Shown one piece after another: positions 14,469-21,364 of a DNA stretch of 43,977 bases. Every line of letters starts with the position of its first letter. Position 1 is the first letter of the stretch. Position numbers and translations under genes: made by a program. The notes under the pieces are model-generated. The model made no database searches. It saw only the letters and a list, made by a program, of their open reading frames with translations, and was not told the DNA's origin. Source of the stretch: Treponema sp. (lineage in GTDB: Bacteria; Spirochaetota; Spirochaetia; Treponematales; Treponemataceae); contig JAFLSR010000003.1 in assembly GCA_022510845.1 (NCBI GenBank), positions 55,985-99,961 on the forward strand, in the 5' to 3' direction.

Positions 14469-15543
14469 AAGACGTTCCCAAATTGCGGCCTGCCAAAAGC
14501 ATCGGATGATCAAGCGGAACGTTTTTTACTTTGCCCGCCACATCTTTAAGCGGAACGGCTACAATTTTGTTGTTTTGAAGCGCCACCAAATTTCCGAATT
14601 TTTCTTTTGCCAAAAAATCTGCGGCAGCCACTCCGTATTGGCTTGCCAAGACTCGGTCGTAAGGAGAAGGCGTTCCGCCGCGCTGCAAATATCCCAAAAC
14701 CGTTACGCGCGATTCCAATTTTGTGACGGCTTCCAATTCTTGCGCCACACGGTACGCGATTGAATACGGCATTTCCGCGCGAGACTTTTTGAAAGCCTTT
14801 TTGTCGAGTTTGGCTTCTTTTTTGGAAAGCGCGCCTTCCGCAACGATGACGATAGAAAATTCTTTGCCGGCTTCTTTTCGAGCCATAACGCTTTCCGCAA
14901 CTTTTTCGATGTCATAAGGAATTTCAGGAAGGAGAATGACATCGCCGCCGCCAGCAATTCCGGAATAAAGTCCGAGCCATCCCGCTTTGTGCCCCATCAC
15001 TTCGATAATCATAATGCGGCTGTGGCTGTGCGCCGTGGTGTGAATCCTGTCGATGGCTTCGGTGGCAACATCAAGCGCGGTGTGGAAGCCGAATGTCATA
15101 TCAGTGAAAACAATGTCGTTGTCGATTGTCTTGGGAAGCCCGATGACGTTCAGCCCCTCTTCGGAAAGAAGACTTGCCGTGGTGTTCGTGCCGTTTCCGC
15201 CCAAGCAGACAAGCGCGTCTAATCCCATTTTTTTATAATTCTTTTTGATTGCTTCAACTGGCATAAGCCCGGTTTCGGCGTTCGGCATTTTTGCTTTGAA
15301 AGGCTTTTCGCGGCTCGTTCCCAAAAGAGTTCCGCCGAGCGTCAAAATTCCCGACAAGTCTTTTGAAGTAAGCGGCACGAAGTTTCCTTGCACCAATCCG
15401 CGATAGCCGTTTTTGATTCCAACGAATTCCATTCCATAGTGAATCATGCCCGCGCGACAAACTCCGCGAATTGCCGCGTTCAATCCCGGGGCATCACCCC
15501 CGCTGGTGAGGATGCCCACCTTTTTTACAGAAGTTTTGCTCAT
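14458..15543 (-). CDS. pfkA: 6-phosphofructokinase, ATP/mixed-substrate group III type
   Basis: Commits fructose 6-phosphate to glycolysis. Recognised by KKVGILTSGGDAPGLNAAIRG at the N-terminus, GGNGT at 115-119, PKTIDND at 137-143 with catalytic Asp141, MGHKAGWLG, and YLQRGGTPSPYDR. In this superfamily the second variable residue of the GG-x-G/D motif separates ATP users (Gly) from pyrophosphate users (Asp). Here it is Gly, while the Lys in PKTIDND is the residue found in pyrophosphate and mixed-substrate enzymes, so this is a group III-type PFK most likely using ATP. The ATG at 15543 is the predicted transcription start itself. A second, different PFK lies at 26083-27477. Confidence 0.92.
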   Translation of the reverse strand: MSKTSVKKVGILTSGGDAPGLNAAIRGVCRAGMIHYGMEFVGIKNGYRGLVQGNFVPLTSKDLSGILTLGGTLLGTSREKPFKAKMPNAETGLMPVEAIKKNYKKMGLDALVCLGGNGTNTTASLLSEEGLNVIGLPKTIDNDIVFTDMTFGFHTALDVATEAIDRIHTTAHSHSRIMIIEVMGHKAGWLGLYSGIAGGGDVILLPEIPYDIEKVAESVMARKEAGKEFSIVIVAEGALSKKEAKLDKKAFKKSRAEMPYSIAYRVAQELEAVTKLESRVTVLGYLQRGGTPSPYDRVLASQYGVAAADFLAKEKFGNLVALQNNKIVAVPLKDVAGKVKNVPLDHPMLLAGRNLGTSFGD

Positions 15544-15549
15544 AAAATT

Positions 15550-15578
15550 ATTGTAGCACAATTTTGCAAGAAAGACAA
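15550..15578 (-). promoter_or_regulatory. pfkA promoter, leaderless
   Basis: On the minus strand TTGTCT (15578-15573), a 17-base spacer, and TACAAT (15555-15550). The predicted start is exactly base 15543, the A of the pfkA ATG. Confidence 0.55.
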
Positions 15579-15720
15579 TATTTGTTTTGGAATCGCGACG
15601 CAGAAATTATGGAAATAGAGCCATTCAAATTTAAAGGGCTGAAAGCATTTGTGATGAAAAAAATGATGTAGATGCGATGGAAAGATTTTGCAGGAAAAGC
15701 AATTTGCGCAGTAAAAAAAC

Positions 15721-15793
15721 TAGCAGGGGAGGGACTTGAACCCCCGGCCTTCGGGTTATGAGCCCGACGAGCTTCCAACTGCTCCACCCTGCG
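15721..15793 (-). tRNA. Initiator tRNA-fMet (CAT)
   Basis: A complete 73-base cloverleaf. The D stem is GAGC/GCTC, the anticodon loop CTCATAA gives anticodon CAT, the T arm is GGGGG-TTCAAGT-CCCTC, and the discriminator is A. Initiator hallmarks are present: an unpaired first position (C1 against U72), the A11-U24 pair in the D stem, and three G-C pairs (GGG/CCC) at the end of the anticodon stem. The 3' CCA is not encoded. The minus strand continues with GTTTTTTT (15713-15720), probably serving as terminator. Confidence 0.95.
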
Positions 15794-15805
15794 TCGTGCT
15801 TAAAT

Positions 15806-15834
15806 ATAATAACTTTTTATAAAAAACTTGTCAA
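15806..15834 (-). promoter_or_regulatory. Near-consensus promoter of tRNA-fMet
   Basis: TTGACA (15834-15829), a 17-base spacer and TATTAT (15811-15806) on the minus strand. The predicted start, near 15799, is about six bases before the mature tRNA 5' end. This is the best sigma-70-type promoter in the window and a useful reference for the others. Confidence 0.8.
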
Positions 15835-16004
15835 TAGAACATTGGGAATTTTTCAAATTTTCAGTAGCCGTGGCAAGCGTAATATTCGCGGCGAACGCGG
15901 GCGGCGTTTTGCGCATTTCCAAAAACGCGTCACAGAAAAATTCAGTTTTTGTGGACTGCGCATTCGCCCGCGTTCGGACAATTTTAACTGTTCAATTCCG
16001 CAAA

Positions 16005-16610
16005 TTAAAATTCAACTTTTGGTGCGGACTGCGCTTCCCCGCTTGCGGCGAACATTTGCTTTGCCGTAAAGCCGTTCATATTTGCAACGAAGTTTTGCGG
16101 GAATTTTCTGATGAACACATTGTAGACTTGCACGGCGTTGTTGTAATCAGTGCGGGCGACGGCGATGCGGTTTTCAGTTCCTTCGAGTTGGTCTTGCAGC
16201 GCGAGAAAATTTTCGTTCGCCTTGAGTTCGGGATAATTTTCAGCCACCGCCAAAAGATTTCGTATGCCCGCGCTAAGTTGATTTTGCGCGCTTTGGAATT
16301 CCTGGAATTTTTGCGCGTCCTGCAAATCGCCCGCGTTGATGTTCACTCTTTGCGCTTTTGAACGCATTTCGGTAACGCTGACAAACGTTTCATTTTCGTG
16401 CGCGGCGTAGCCTTTGACCGCGCTCACCAAATTGGGAATCAAATCTGAGCGGCGTTGATATTGAGTTTGAACTTGCGCCCATTTCGCATTCACATTTTCG
16501 TCCAGTTCGACCATCGAATTGTAATTGCCCACGAAAAATCTGTACGCGGCAAAAACCACGACCAAAATCACGCCGAGCACGATTAATAAATTTTGCAAAC
16601 CTTTTTTCAT
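16005..16610 (-). CDS. lemA: LemA family protein
   Basis: A 201-residue membrane-anchored protein. Residues 5-26 are one hydrophobic segment (LLIVLGVILVVVFAAYRFFV). The rest is helical with the family signatures YNSMVELDENVNAKWAQV, QYQRRSDLIPNLVSAVKGY and YPELKANENFLALQDQLEGTE. LemA proteins are widespread, fold as a long four-helix bundle outside the membrane, and lack a defined function. Some sit beside TPM-domain or M48 peptidase genes, but neither is found here. GGGAG precedes the ATG, 17 bases after the symporter gene ends, so the two are one transcription unit. The 210 bases downstream hold only the tRNA promoter and nothing else I recognise. Confidence 0.92.
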   Translation of the reverse strand: MKKGLQNLLIVLGVILVVVFAAYRFFVGNYNSMVELDENVNAKWAQVQTQYQRRSDLIPNLVSAVKGYAAHENETFVSVTEMRSKAQRVNINAGDLQDAQKFQEFQSAQNQLSAGIRNLLAVAENYPELKANENFLALQDQLEGTENRIAVARTDYNNAVQVYNVFIRKFPQNFVANMNGFTAKQMFAASGEAQSAPKVEF

Positions 16611-16626
16611 TTTTTCTCCCTTTCAA

Positions 16627-17847
16627 TTAAGTGCGTTGCGTTTCGAGCGTTTTTGTGTTGTACGCGATGATGTAGCATCCGAACATTGCAGTGGCCGCAT
16701 CAAAAAGCGCGGCGAAAGAACCGATGATTGCGGCGGCTGGTTTGAAAAGCAAAAATCCGTTTTCCATTCCGCGACCGTACATCGTGCATAAAATTGTGAG
16801 CGCGGTGAAAGTTCCGCCCACGGGAATTCCGCCGAGCAAAAACGAAAGCCCCAACGCTGTCGCCGAAATGTATAGCAGCGAGGAAAGTTCGATATGCAAA
16901 TCCGAATACGAATGCAAAATCATTACGAAACTGATTATTATTACAAGTGCGCTTCCGCCGCGTGCGAAAATCGAAAAAAGCGGAAATGAAAATCCGCTCG
17001 TGCGTTGCTTGATTCCCAAGTTTTCGTTTCCCATTCGAATTTCCGAGGAGAGCGCGAGATTCGTATCGCCGGAAAAAAAGGCAATCAAAAACGGCACGAT
17101 TGACGCATACAAAATTTTCAGCGGCTTTCCGTTTCTGCAAGTGAGTTTTATTATGAGCGGATAAATCAGTCCAACGACCACAATGAATTCAATGCAAAGC
17201 ATCAGGATGAGCGGCAAAAAAACTCCGCTTTTGATTAGATTTTTGAATTGCACTGTCCACAGACACATCAAGAAAAAAATTCCTACGCTGAACAATTCAA
17301 CGAACACCGCCGAAATATTGTAGAACAATTCGTTTGCGCAATCCAGCCAGGTGAGCATCGGTTTTAGGTTGGATTGGTGAATGCAGCAGCCCGCTCCGAT
17401 TATCATCGCAAAGACAAAAGCAGGCAAAAGGAACGCGCCGTTATCGAGCGAAGCAAATGCGGAATGTGGAAAAATCGTGCGCAACAAATCTTGAATGTCG
17501 AGCGAGGCAATTTCGTTTGCGCGTTCTGTCGTAATCGGAATGTGCGGAAATTTGTGCACGATTACAATCGAAATAAATCCAAGCAGCGCGAGCAAAATCG
17601 AAGAGGCGACTATTGCGGCAAAAGTCAAAATCGATGTGCGCGCCAAAAATTTTTCGCTGCGCAATCGGCGTATCGCATTGATTCCAGAAAAAAACAAAAG
17701 CGGCATCAAAGTGTAGCGTCCGATTCGCACAATGATTTCGGTTACAAAAGAAAGCACCGCGCTCCATTGTGAATTATCAAACGGCAGAACAAACGCCGCT
17801 ATGAAACCAAGCGCAATACCAATCAAATATCTTCTCAAAATTTCCAT
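16627..17847 (-). CDS. Dicarboxylate/amino acid:cation symporter (SDF/DAACS family)
   Basis: A 406-residue membrane transporter of the GltP/DctA-type family, with about eight hydrophobic segments and two re-entrant loops. Family motifs include LMPLLFFSGINAIRRL in the first half, FSGDTNLALSS (the serine-rich re-entrant loop, here shortened), and a C-terminal PVGGTFTALTI with SFAALFDAATAMFGCYI. These transporters take up glutamate, aspartate, C4-dicarboxylates or serine/threonine with Na+ or H+. The exact substrate cannot be told; the usual NMDGT cation motif is not clearly present. It is the first gene of a unit with lemA. Confidence 0.83.
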   Translation of the reverse strand: MEILRRYLIGIALGFIAAFVLPFDNSQWSAVLSFVTEIIVRIGRYTLMPLLFFSGINAIRRLRSEKFLARTSILTFAAIVASSILLALLGFISIVIVHKFPHIPITTERANEIASLDIQDLLRTIFPHSAFASLDNGAFLLPAFVFAMIIGAGCCIHQSNLKPMLTWLDCANELFYNISAVFVELFSVGIFFLMCLWTVQFKNLIKSGVFLPLILMLCIEFIVVVGLIYPLIIKLTCRNGKPLKILYASIVPFLIAFFSGDTNLALSSEIRMGNENLGIKQRTSGFSFPLFSIFARGGSALVIIISFVMILHSYSDLHIELSSLLYISATALGLSFLLGGIPVGGTFTALTILCTMYGRGMENGFLLFKPAAAIIGSFAALFDAATAMFGCYIIAYNTKTLETQRT

Positions 17848-18009
17848 AACGGAAATTATAGCGAATTTTTTTCAAAATGAAAAGTGCGTAAAAAAATCAT
17901 TTCGCAACAATTTTGACTTCAAGAAAGTTTGCCGCGTGTTTATATAAATATTTGAAAGATGAATTTTAGAACAAAATTTACGAGAATGAAATCGAAGAGA
18001 TTTTATAAA

Positions 18010-18057
18010 TCGATTGTGCAAAATTGAATTGCACACTATTTAATTTTGCACAATCGA
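18010..18057 (-). terminator. Long hairpin after the prsW-like gene
   Basis: Perfect 16-bp inverted repeat, 18010-18025 with 18042-18057 (core CGATTGTGCAAAATT and its complement), and a 16-base loop. It lies 45 bases beyond the stop of the protease/Lys-rich gene. On the minus strand the stem is followed by TTATAAAATCTC rather than a clean T-run. The rest of the gap 17848-18101 shows no other structure. Confidence 0.55.
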
Positions 18058-18101
18058 AATTTTGGATGGTTTTTCTTACAAATCTTCAAAGCCGTTTGTC
18101 G

Positions 18102-18533
18102 TTATTTTTTCTTGACCGGCGCAGAAGCAACTTTTTTCTTGGAAACAGATTTTTTTGTAGCTGTTGCTTTTTTTGCAGTTGGCTTTTTGGAAGAAGTCTT
18201 TTTTGGAGCGGCTTTTGTCTGCGCGGATTTTTTTTCGGAAGCGGATTTCGATTTTGGCGCAGAAGCTTTTTTTGATGAAGATTTTGCCGCACCTTGTTTG
18301 GCGGAATTTTTTTTCGAAGAATTTTTTGTTGTCGATTTTTTTGCAACTGTTTTTTCGGAAACTTTTTTCGACGCAGAATTTTTCACGGTAGTTTTTTCCG
18401 AATCATTTTTTTGTTTTGCGGATTTTTTCAAAACGGTTTTTTTGCTTTCTTCCGCTTTGATTGCCGCTTCCGCTTCGGCTTGGATTTTTTCAAAATCTTC
18501 CGCGTCATCTTCGACATTTTTTCTGAATAACAT
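18102..18533 (-). CDS. Nested in-frame Lys-rich (histone H1-like) protein
   Basis: Same frame as the PrsW-type gene, beginning at its Met271. The bases just before are AAGGAGG (18545-18539) with a five-base spacer to the ATG, the strongest kind of Shine-Dalgarno and better than that of the outer gene. The product would be 143 residues: an acidic helical start (MLFRKNVEDDAEDFEKIQAE) and a Lys/Ala/Ser tail with repeated KKS, KKA and KKT units. Stand-alone Lys-rich DNA-binding proteins of this size are known in chlamydiae and other bacteria. An in-frame fusion by loss of the upstream stop codon would explain the arrangement. Expression as a separate protein is inferred. Confidence 0.6.
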   Translation of the reverse strand: MLFRKNVEDDAEDFEKIQAEAEAAIKAEESKKTVLKKSAKQKNDSEKTTVKNSASKKVSEKTVAKKSTTKNSSKKNSAKQGAAKSSSKKASAPKSKSASEKKSAQTKAAPKKTSSKKPTAKKATATKKSVSKKKVASAPVKKK

Positions 18534-19343
18534 TTTTTCCTCCTTTTGTGAGCCTTGCGTTTTGTTCGATGAATTTTTCGCCTCGCCTTTCACCGAAATC
18601 ACAAGCGCAGGGCTTTTTGGAATTTCGATTGTTTTTTCTGAATCTGAAATTTTTGAAGACGACTTTGAAGCAAGACCTTCGCGAATGCGCAGATAAAAAA
18701 TCCTGCATTCCAAAATTGCAAGCAAAATTGCCGCCACCGAAAAATATTTTAAAGGAAATGCGCTCGCCGCAAAAAAATCGTAGATGCCGTGAATGAAAAT
18801 CGCAAAAATGAGCGGAGAAAAATCGCGCCTAAGATTTTTATTGCAAAAAATGCAAAGTCCGCCAAGCCCTGCGCACAACGTGTGGATTACAAGCGATGTC
18901 ACCATGCGCAAAAAAATCATTTGCAAAAATTCCGCGGGGTTGTGAGAGTGCCTTCCCAAAAAACTCAGAAGGTAAACGACGGATTCAAAGCAGCCCAAAG
19001 CCATTCCTGCCAAAATCGAATAGGCGAAATAAATTTTTAGGTTTTCTCCACGCGCCTTTAAAATCAAAAGCGAAACGGTTTTCATGCCTTCTTCAATCAA
19101 GCCGAAAAAAATCAACGAATGAATTATGCTAAAAAAAAGATTCGCCCGTATGAAAAATTCCAGCCGCCCGCCCAAAAATAAAAATTGCAAAATCACGATT
19201 GGAACGAGCGCGAGAAGCCCTGCAAGGACGGCAATCAATTCGCGCAGAATCGAAATTCCTGGAACAAGAATCGCAAGCAAAAGAAAAGTAGCGATGAGCG
19301 GAACAAGACACAAAAGCATCGGCGCGTAAACATTCATATCCAT
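18102..19343 (-). CDS. PrsW-type intramembrane protease with Lys-rich histone-like tail
   Basis: 413 residues from ATG 19343. Residues 8-220 hold about seven membrane segments and the PrsW/CAAX-type glutamic protease motifs: EEGMK (84-88), GCFES with Glu120, His154 in VIHTLCAG, and HGIYD (185-189). PrsW proteins cut membrane substrates such as anti-sigma factors. The last 110 residues are extremely rich in Lys, Ala and Ser (KKSTTKNSSKK, PTAKKATATKK, PVKKK), like bacterial histone H1-like proteins, and should be cytoplasmic and bind nucleic acid or acidic polymers. The junction contains an internal ribosome site and ATG (Met271), so a separate Lys-rich protein is likely made too. The start has little Shine-Dalgarno support; ATG 19337 is an alternative. 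Confidence 0.75.
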   Translation of the reverse strand: MDMNVYAPMLLCLVPLIATFLLLAILVPGISILRELIAVLAGLLALVPIVILQFLFLGGRLEFFIRANLFFSIIHSLIFFGLIEEGMKTVSLLILKARGENLKIYFAYSILAGMALGCFESVVYLLSFLGRHSHNPAEFLQMIFLRMVTSLVIHTLCAGLGGLCIFCNKNLRRDFSPLIFAIFIHGIYDFFAASAFPLKYFSVAAILLAILECRIFYLRIREGLASKSSSKISDSEKTIEIPKSPALVISVKGEAKNSSNKTQGSQKEEKMLFRKNVEDDAEDFEKIQAEAEAAIKAEESKKTVLKKSAKQKNDSEKTTVKNSASKKVSEKTVAKKSTTKNSSKKNSAKQGAAKSSSKKASAPKSKSASEKKSAQTKAAPKKTSSKKPTAKKATATKKSVSKKKVASAPVKKK

Positions 19344-19360
19344 AAGGATAACGCAAACAG

Positions 19361-19389
19361 TGGACTTTTGCAATAAAAATCGATATAAT
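19361..19389 (+). promoter_or_regulatory. aroK promoter, very short leader
   Basis: TGGACT (19361-19366), a 17-base spacer and TATAAT (19384-19389). The predicted start is 19396, six bases before the aroK ATG, with no ribosome site. Confidence 0.55.
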
Positions 19390-19401
19390 TCAAAACTGAA
19401 A

Positions 19402-20001
19402 ATGAAAACTAAAATTTTCGAACGCGCGTTGATTTTTGTCGGAATAAAACATTGCGGAAAAAGCACGCAAGGAAAAAAAATCGCATCGCATTTTGATTTG
19501 GAATTTTTTGACATCGATGATTTGATTCAAAAAAACGAAGGAATTTCGCCTCGGGAAATTTACACGAAATTCGGAAAAGAAAAATTTATGGAAGCGGAAA
19601 AAAACGCTTGCCAAAAACTTGCCGAATTTTTTGAATCAAAAAATCGAACGCCAACGAAAAAAGCATTCGTTGTTGCGGCAGGCGGCGGAATTTGCGAAAA
19701 TCAAAATGCGTTGGAAATTTTAAAATCGTTCGGCACGATAATTTTTTTGCAAGCGGAAGAAAACACCGCCGCCGATCGGATTATGCGCGAGGCGGATTTT
19801 TCTACAATCCCAATTCAAAATTTGCCCGCTTACATCGCGGACAAAAATCCACGGAGCGAAAAAGAGGCGCGCGAAATTTTTCATGATTTTTTTACAAGGC
19901 GTAACAATCAATACAAAGAAATTGCCGATGTAGTTGTGCAGATGGAAAATGCCTCAAAAGAAATCAACACGCAAAAAATTCTTGATGCGCTCGAAATTTG
20001 A
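19402..20001 (+). CDS. aroK: Shikimate kinase family protein
   Basis: Phosphorylates shikimate at the 3-hydroxyl in chorismate synthesis. The P-loop is GIKHCGKST (14-22), the magnesium/shikimate aspartates lie in FFDIDD (36-40), and the GGG of the shikimate site is in AAGGGIC (92-98). RRNNQYKEIAD gives the C-terminal adenine/arginine region. The arginine that normally contacts the shikimate carboxylate in the FRxxE motif is replaced: the segment reads KFMEAE, Met63. The lid region also lacks the usual arginine-rich pattern. The enzyme may therefore have weak activity or phosphorylate another small molecule. The gene is divergent from the PrsW-type gene with only 58 bases between their start codons. 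Confidence 0.75.
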   Translation: MKTKIFERALIFVGIKHCGKSTQGKKIASHFDLEFFDIDDLIQKNEGISPREIYTKFGKEKFMEAEKNACQKLAEFFESKNRTPTKKAFVVAAGGGICENQNALEILKSFGTIIFLQAEENTAADRIMREADFSTIPIQNLPAYIADKNPRSEKEAREIFHDFFTRRNNQYKEIADVVVQMENASKEINTQKILDALEI

Positions 20002-20135
20002 ATTTTTTTCTGAAGCCCATTGCGACCGAAACGGTGCAGACGCGAGTTTTGCATTGCAGTCTTCCACAGTGGTAGTAAAAATTTTCATTGTGCGTTGAGA
20101 AATTTTATTTTCGCACATTAAATTTTTTGCACTAA

Positions 20136-20702
20136 TTAGTTTCCGCAATTTCCGCAGCCGCCACCACATCCGCCCGTGCTTTCGCCGCCACAATTTCCTC
20201 CACATCCCCCGCACGAACAGCCACCGCCGCATCCGCCGAGGTTGACGGTGCCGGCTTCGATTTGTTCCGCGCTCGCATCGGAAACGGATTTTACTTTCAC
20301 ATCAAAATAGAGCGTCTTGCCCGCGAGAGCATGATTGCCATCGATTGTGATTTTGTCATCGGAAATTTTTGAAACGCGAACCATCACAGGACCTGCGTTC
20401 GATTGCGCGTAAAATTGCATTCCGACTTTTATTTCGCCTTCAACATCGAATTGCGCACGCGGAACTTCGACAATGAGTTGCGGATTGATTTCGCCATAGC
20501 CTTCCGAAGGCGGAATAGTTGCGCTGAATTCTTCCCCCGGATTTTTTCCTTCCAAAATTTTTTCAAGTCCCGAAATCAAATTTCCATGGCCGTGCAAATA
20601 TTCAAGAGGTGCGCCGGAATTTGCCGAAGAATCTATGACATTTCCGGTTTCATCTTTCAGCGAATATTCGATGGCGACAATTTTATCTTTTTCAACTTTC
20701 AT
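20136..20702 (-). CDS. slyD: SlyD-type FKBP peptidyl-prolyl isomerase with Cys/Gly metal tail
   Basis: FKBP fold with an inserted IF chaperone flap. The N-terminus IVAIEYSLKDETGNVIDSS, GHGNLISGLEKILEGKNPGEEF and GYGEINPQ are classical SlyD motifs, followed by the insert and IDGNHALAGKTLYFDVKVKSV. The tail from about residue 155 contains eight cysteines in a Gly-rich context (GGCGGGCSCGGCGGNCGG, then TGGCGGGCGNCGN). E. coli SlyD has a His/Cys-rich tail that binds nickel for hydrogenase maturation; a pure Cys/Gly tail points to zinc, copper or nickel handling. AAGGAGGGG precedes the ATG. No hydrogenase or urease genes are visible nearby. Confidence 0.9.
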   Translation of the reverse strand: MKVEKDKIVAIEYSLKDETGNVIDSSANSGAPLEYLHGHGNLISGLEKILEGKNPGEEFSATIPPSEGYGEINPQLIVEVPRAQFDVEGEIKVGMQFYAQSNAGPVMVRVSKISDDKITIDGNHALAGKTLYFDVKVKSVSDASAEQIEAGTVNLGGCGGGCSCGGCGGNCGGESTGGCGGGCGNCGN

Positions 20703-20833
20703 TTTAACCCCTCCTTAAAAAATGCGTCTACGATGAATTCACTGAAAATCGCAGTACATTTTTTGAGAACAAAATTTTTGACTACGCGCCGCTTTTCAGT
20801 TTGAGACAAATCGATTGCGTTTCATTTGAAAAA

Positions 20834-21088
20834 CTAAAATTCGTAATCGGGCGCAGGCGTATCGTTTACGACTTCGGTTATTTCGGGGCAAGCGTCCTTC
20901 AAATATTGCTCCACGCCCATTTTCAGCGTCATTGTTGCCATCGGGCACGAACCGCACGCGCCGAGCAATTTTAGATGGACGCGCTTTTCTTCATCGAGCG
21001 AAATGAATTCCATGTCACCGCCATCCGCTTGCAATTGCGGACGGAACGCTTCCAACGCTTCTTTTACTTTTGCTTCAAGTTCTTCCAT
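20834..21088 (-). CDS. Nfu-type Fe-S cluster scaffold (NifU C-terminal domain)
   Basis: An 84-residue stand-alone NifU C-terminal domain. The hallmark CxxC is Cys45/Cys48 in LLGACGSCPMATMTLKMGVE, which holds a labile [4Fe-4S] cluster between two subunits and passes it to target proteins. DGGDMEFISLD is also conserved. ATG 21088 is preceded by TTGGAG. A TTG 12 bases upstream would only add residues encoded by the ribosome site itself. The last segment DACPEITEVV is typical. Confidence 0.92.
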   Translation of the reverse strand: MEELEAKVKEALEAFRPQLQADGGDMEFISLDEEKRVHLKLLGACGSCPMATMTLKMGVEQYLKDACPEITEVVNDTPAPDYEF

Positions 21089-21149
21089 AAAAAACTCCAA
21101 TTAAACTCGGCATCGCAGGAAATTTCGACTTCCGAGAATGACGAGTTCG

Positions 21150-21208
21150 CCCGCGTGAGCGGGTACGTAAATACACGAGTTTTTGTAAAACAAAAACTCG
21201 AAGTTAAA
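21150..21208. repeat. Clustered inverted repeats with CTCGAAGTTAAA
   Basis: The 276-base gap between the Nfu gene and the antiporter gene holds three inverted repeats: CCCGC/GCGGG (21150-21163), an 11-bp stem CGAGTTTTTGT/ACAAAAACTCG (21176-21200), and AGTTTCT/AGAAACT just beyond (about 21215-21236). The 12-mer CTCGAAGTTAAA lies at 21197-21208. It is 3' of the antiporter gene on the minus strand, and is probably its termination region. Confidence 0.45.
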
Positions 21209-21364
21209 ATAACGAGTTTCTGCGAAACAAGAAACTTAATATAAATATACTGAAAATTCACGAAAAAGGAAATTCGTTTTCGCCAAAAATTTTCAATATT
21301 TTTAAAAATCGAATTTCCGAAATGCCGAATTTTTTTCGCAAAAATTAAAACAGCAAAATTCGCC

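Noticed and set aside
14458..15543. Pyrophosphate-dependent PFK
   Set aside because: The Lys in PKTIDND suggested it, but the GGNGT motif has Gly where pyrophosphate enzymes have Asp, so ATP or mixed use is more likely.
15609..15671. 20-codon ORF between pfkA and the tRNA gene
   Set aside because: No ribosome site and no recognisable sequence; length expected by chance.
15835..16004. Remnant of a TPM-domain gene after lemA
   Set aside because: lemA is often followed by such a gene, but no frame here gives a recognisable piece.
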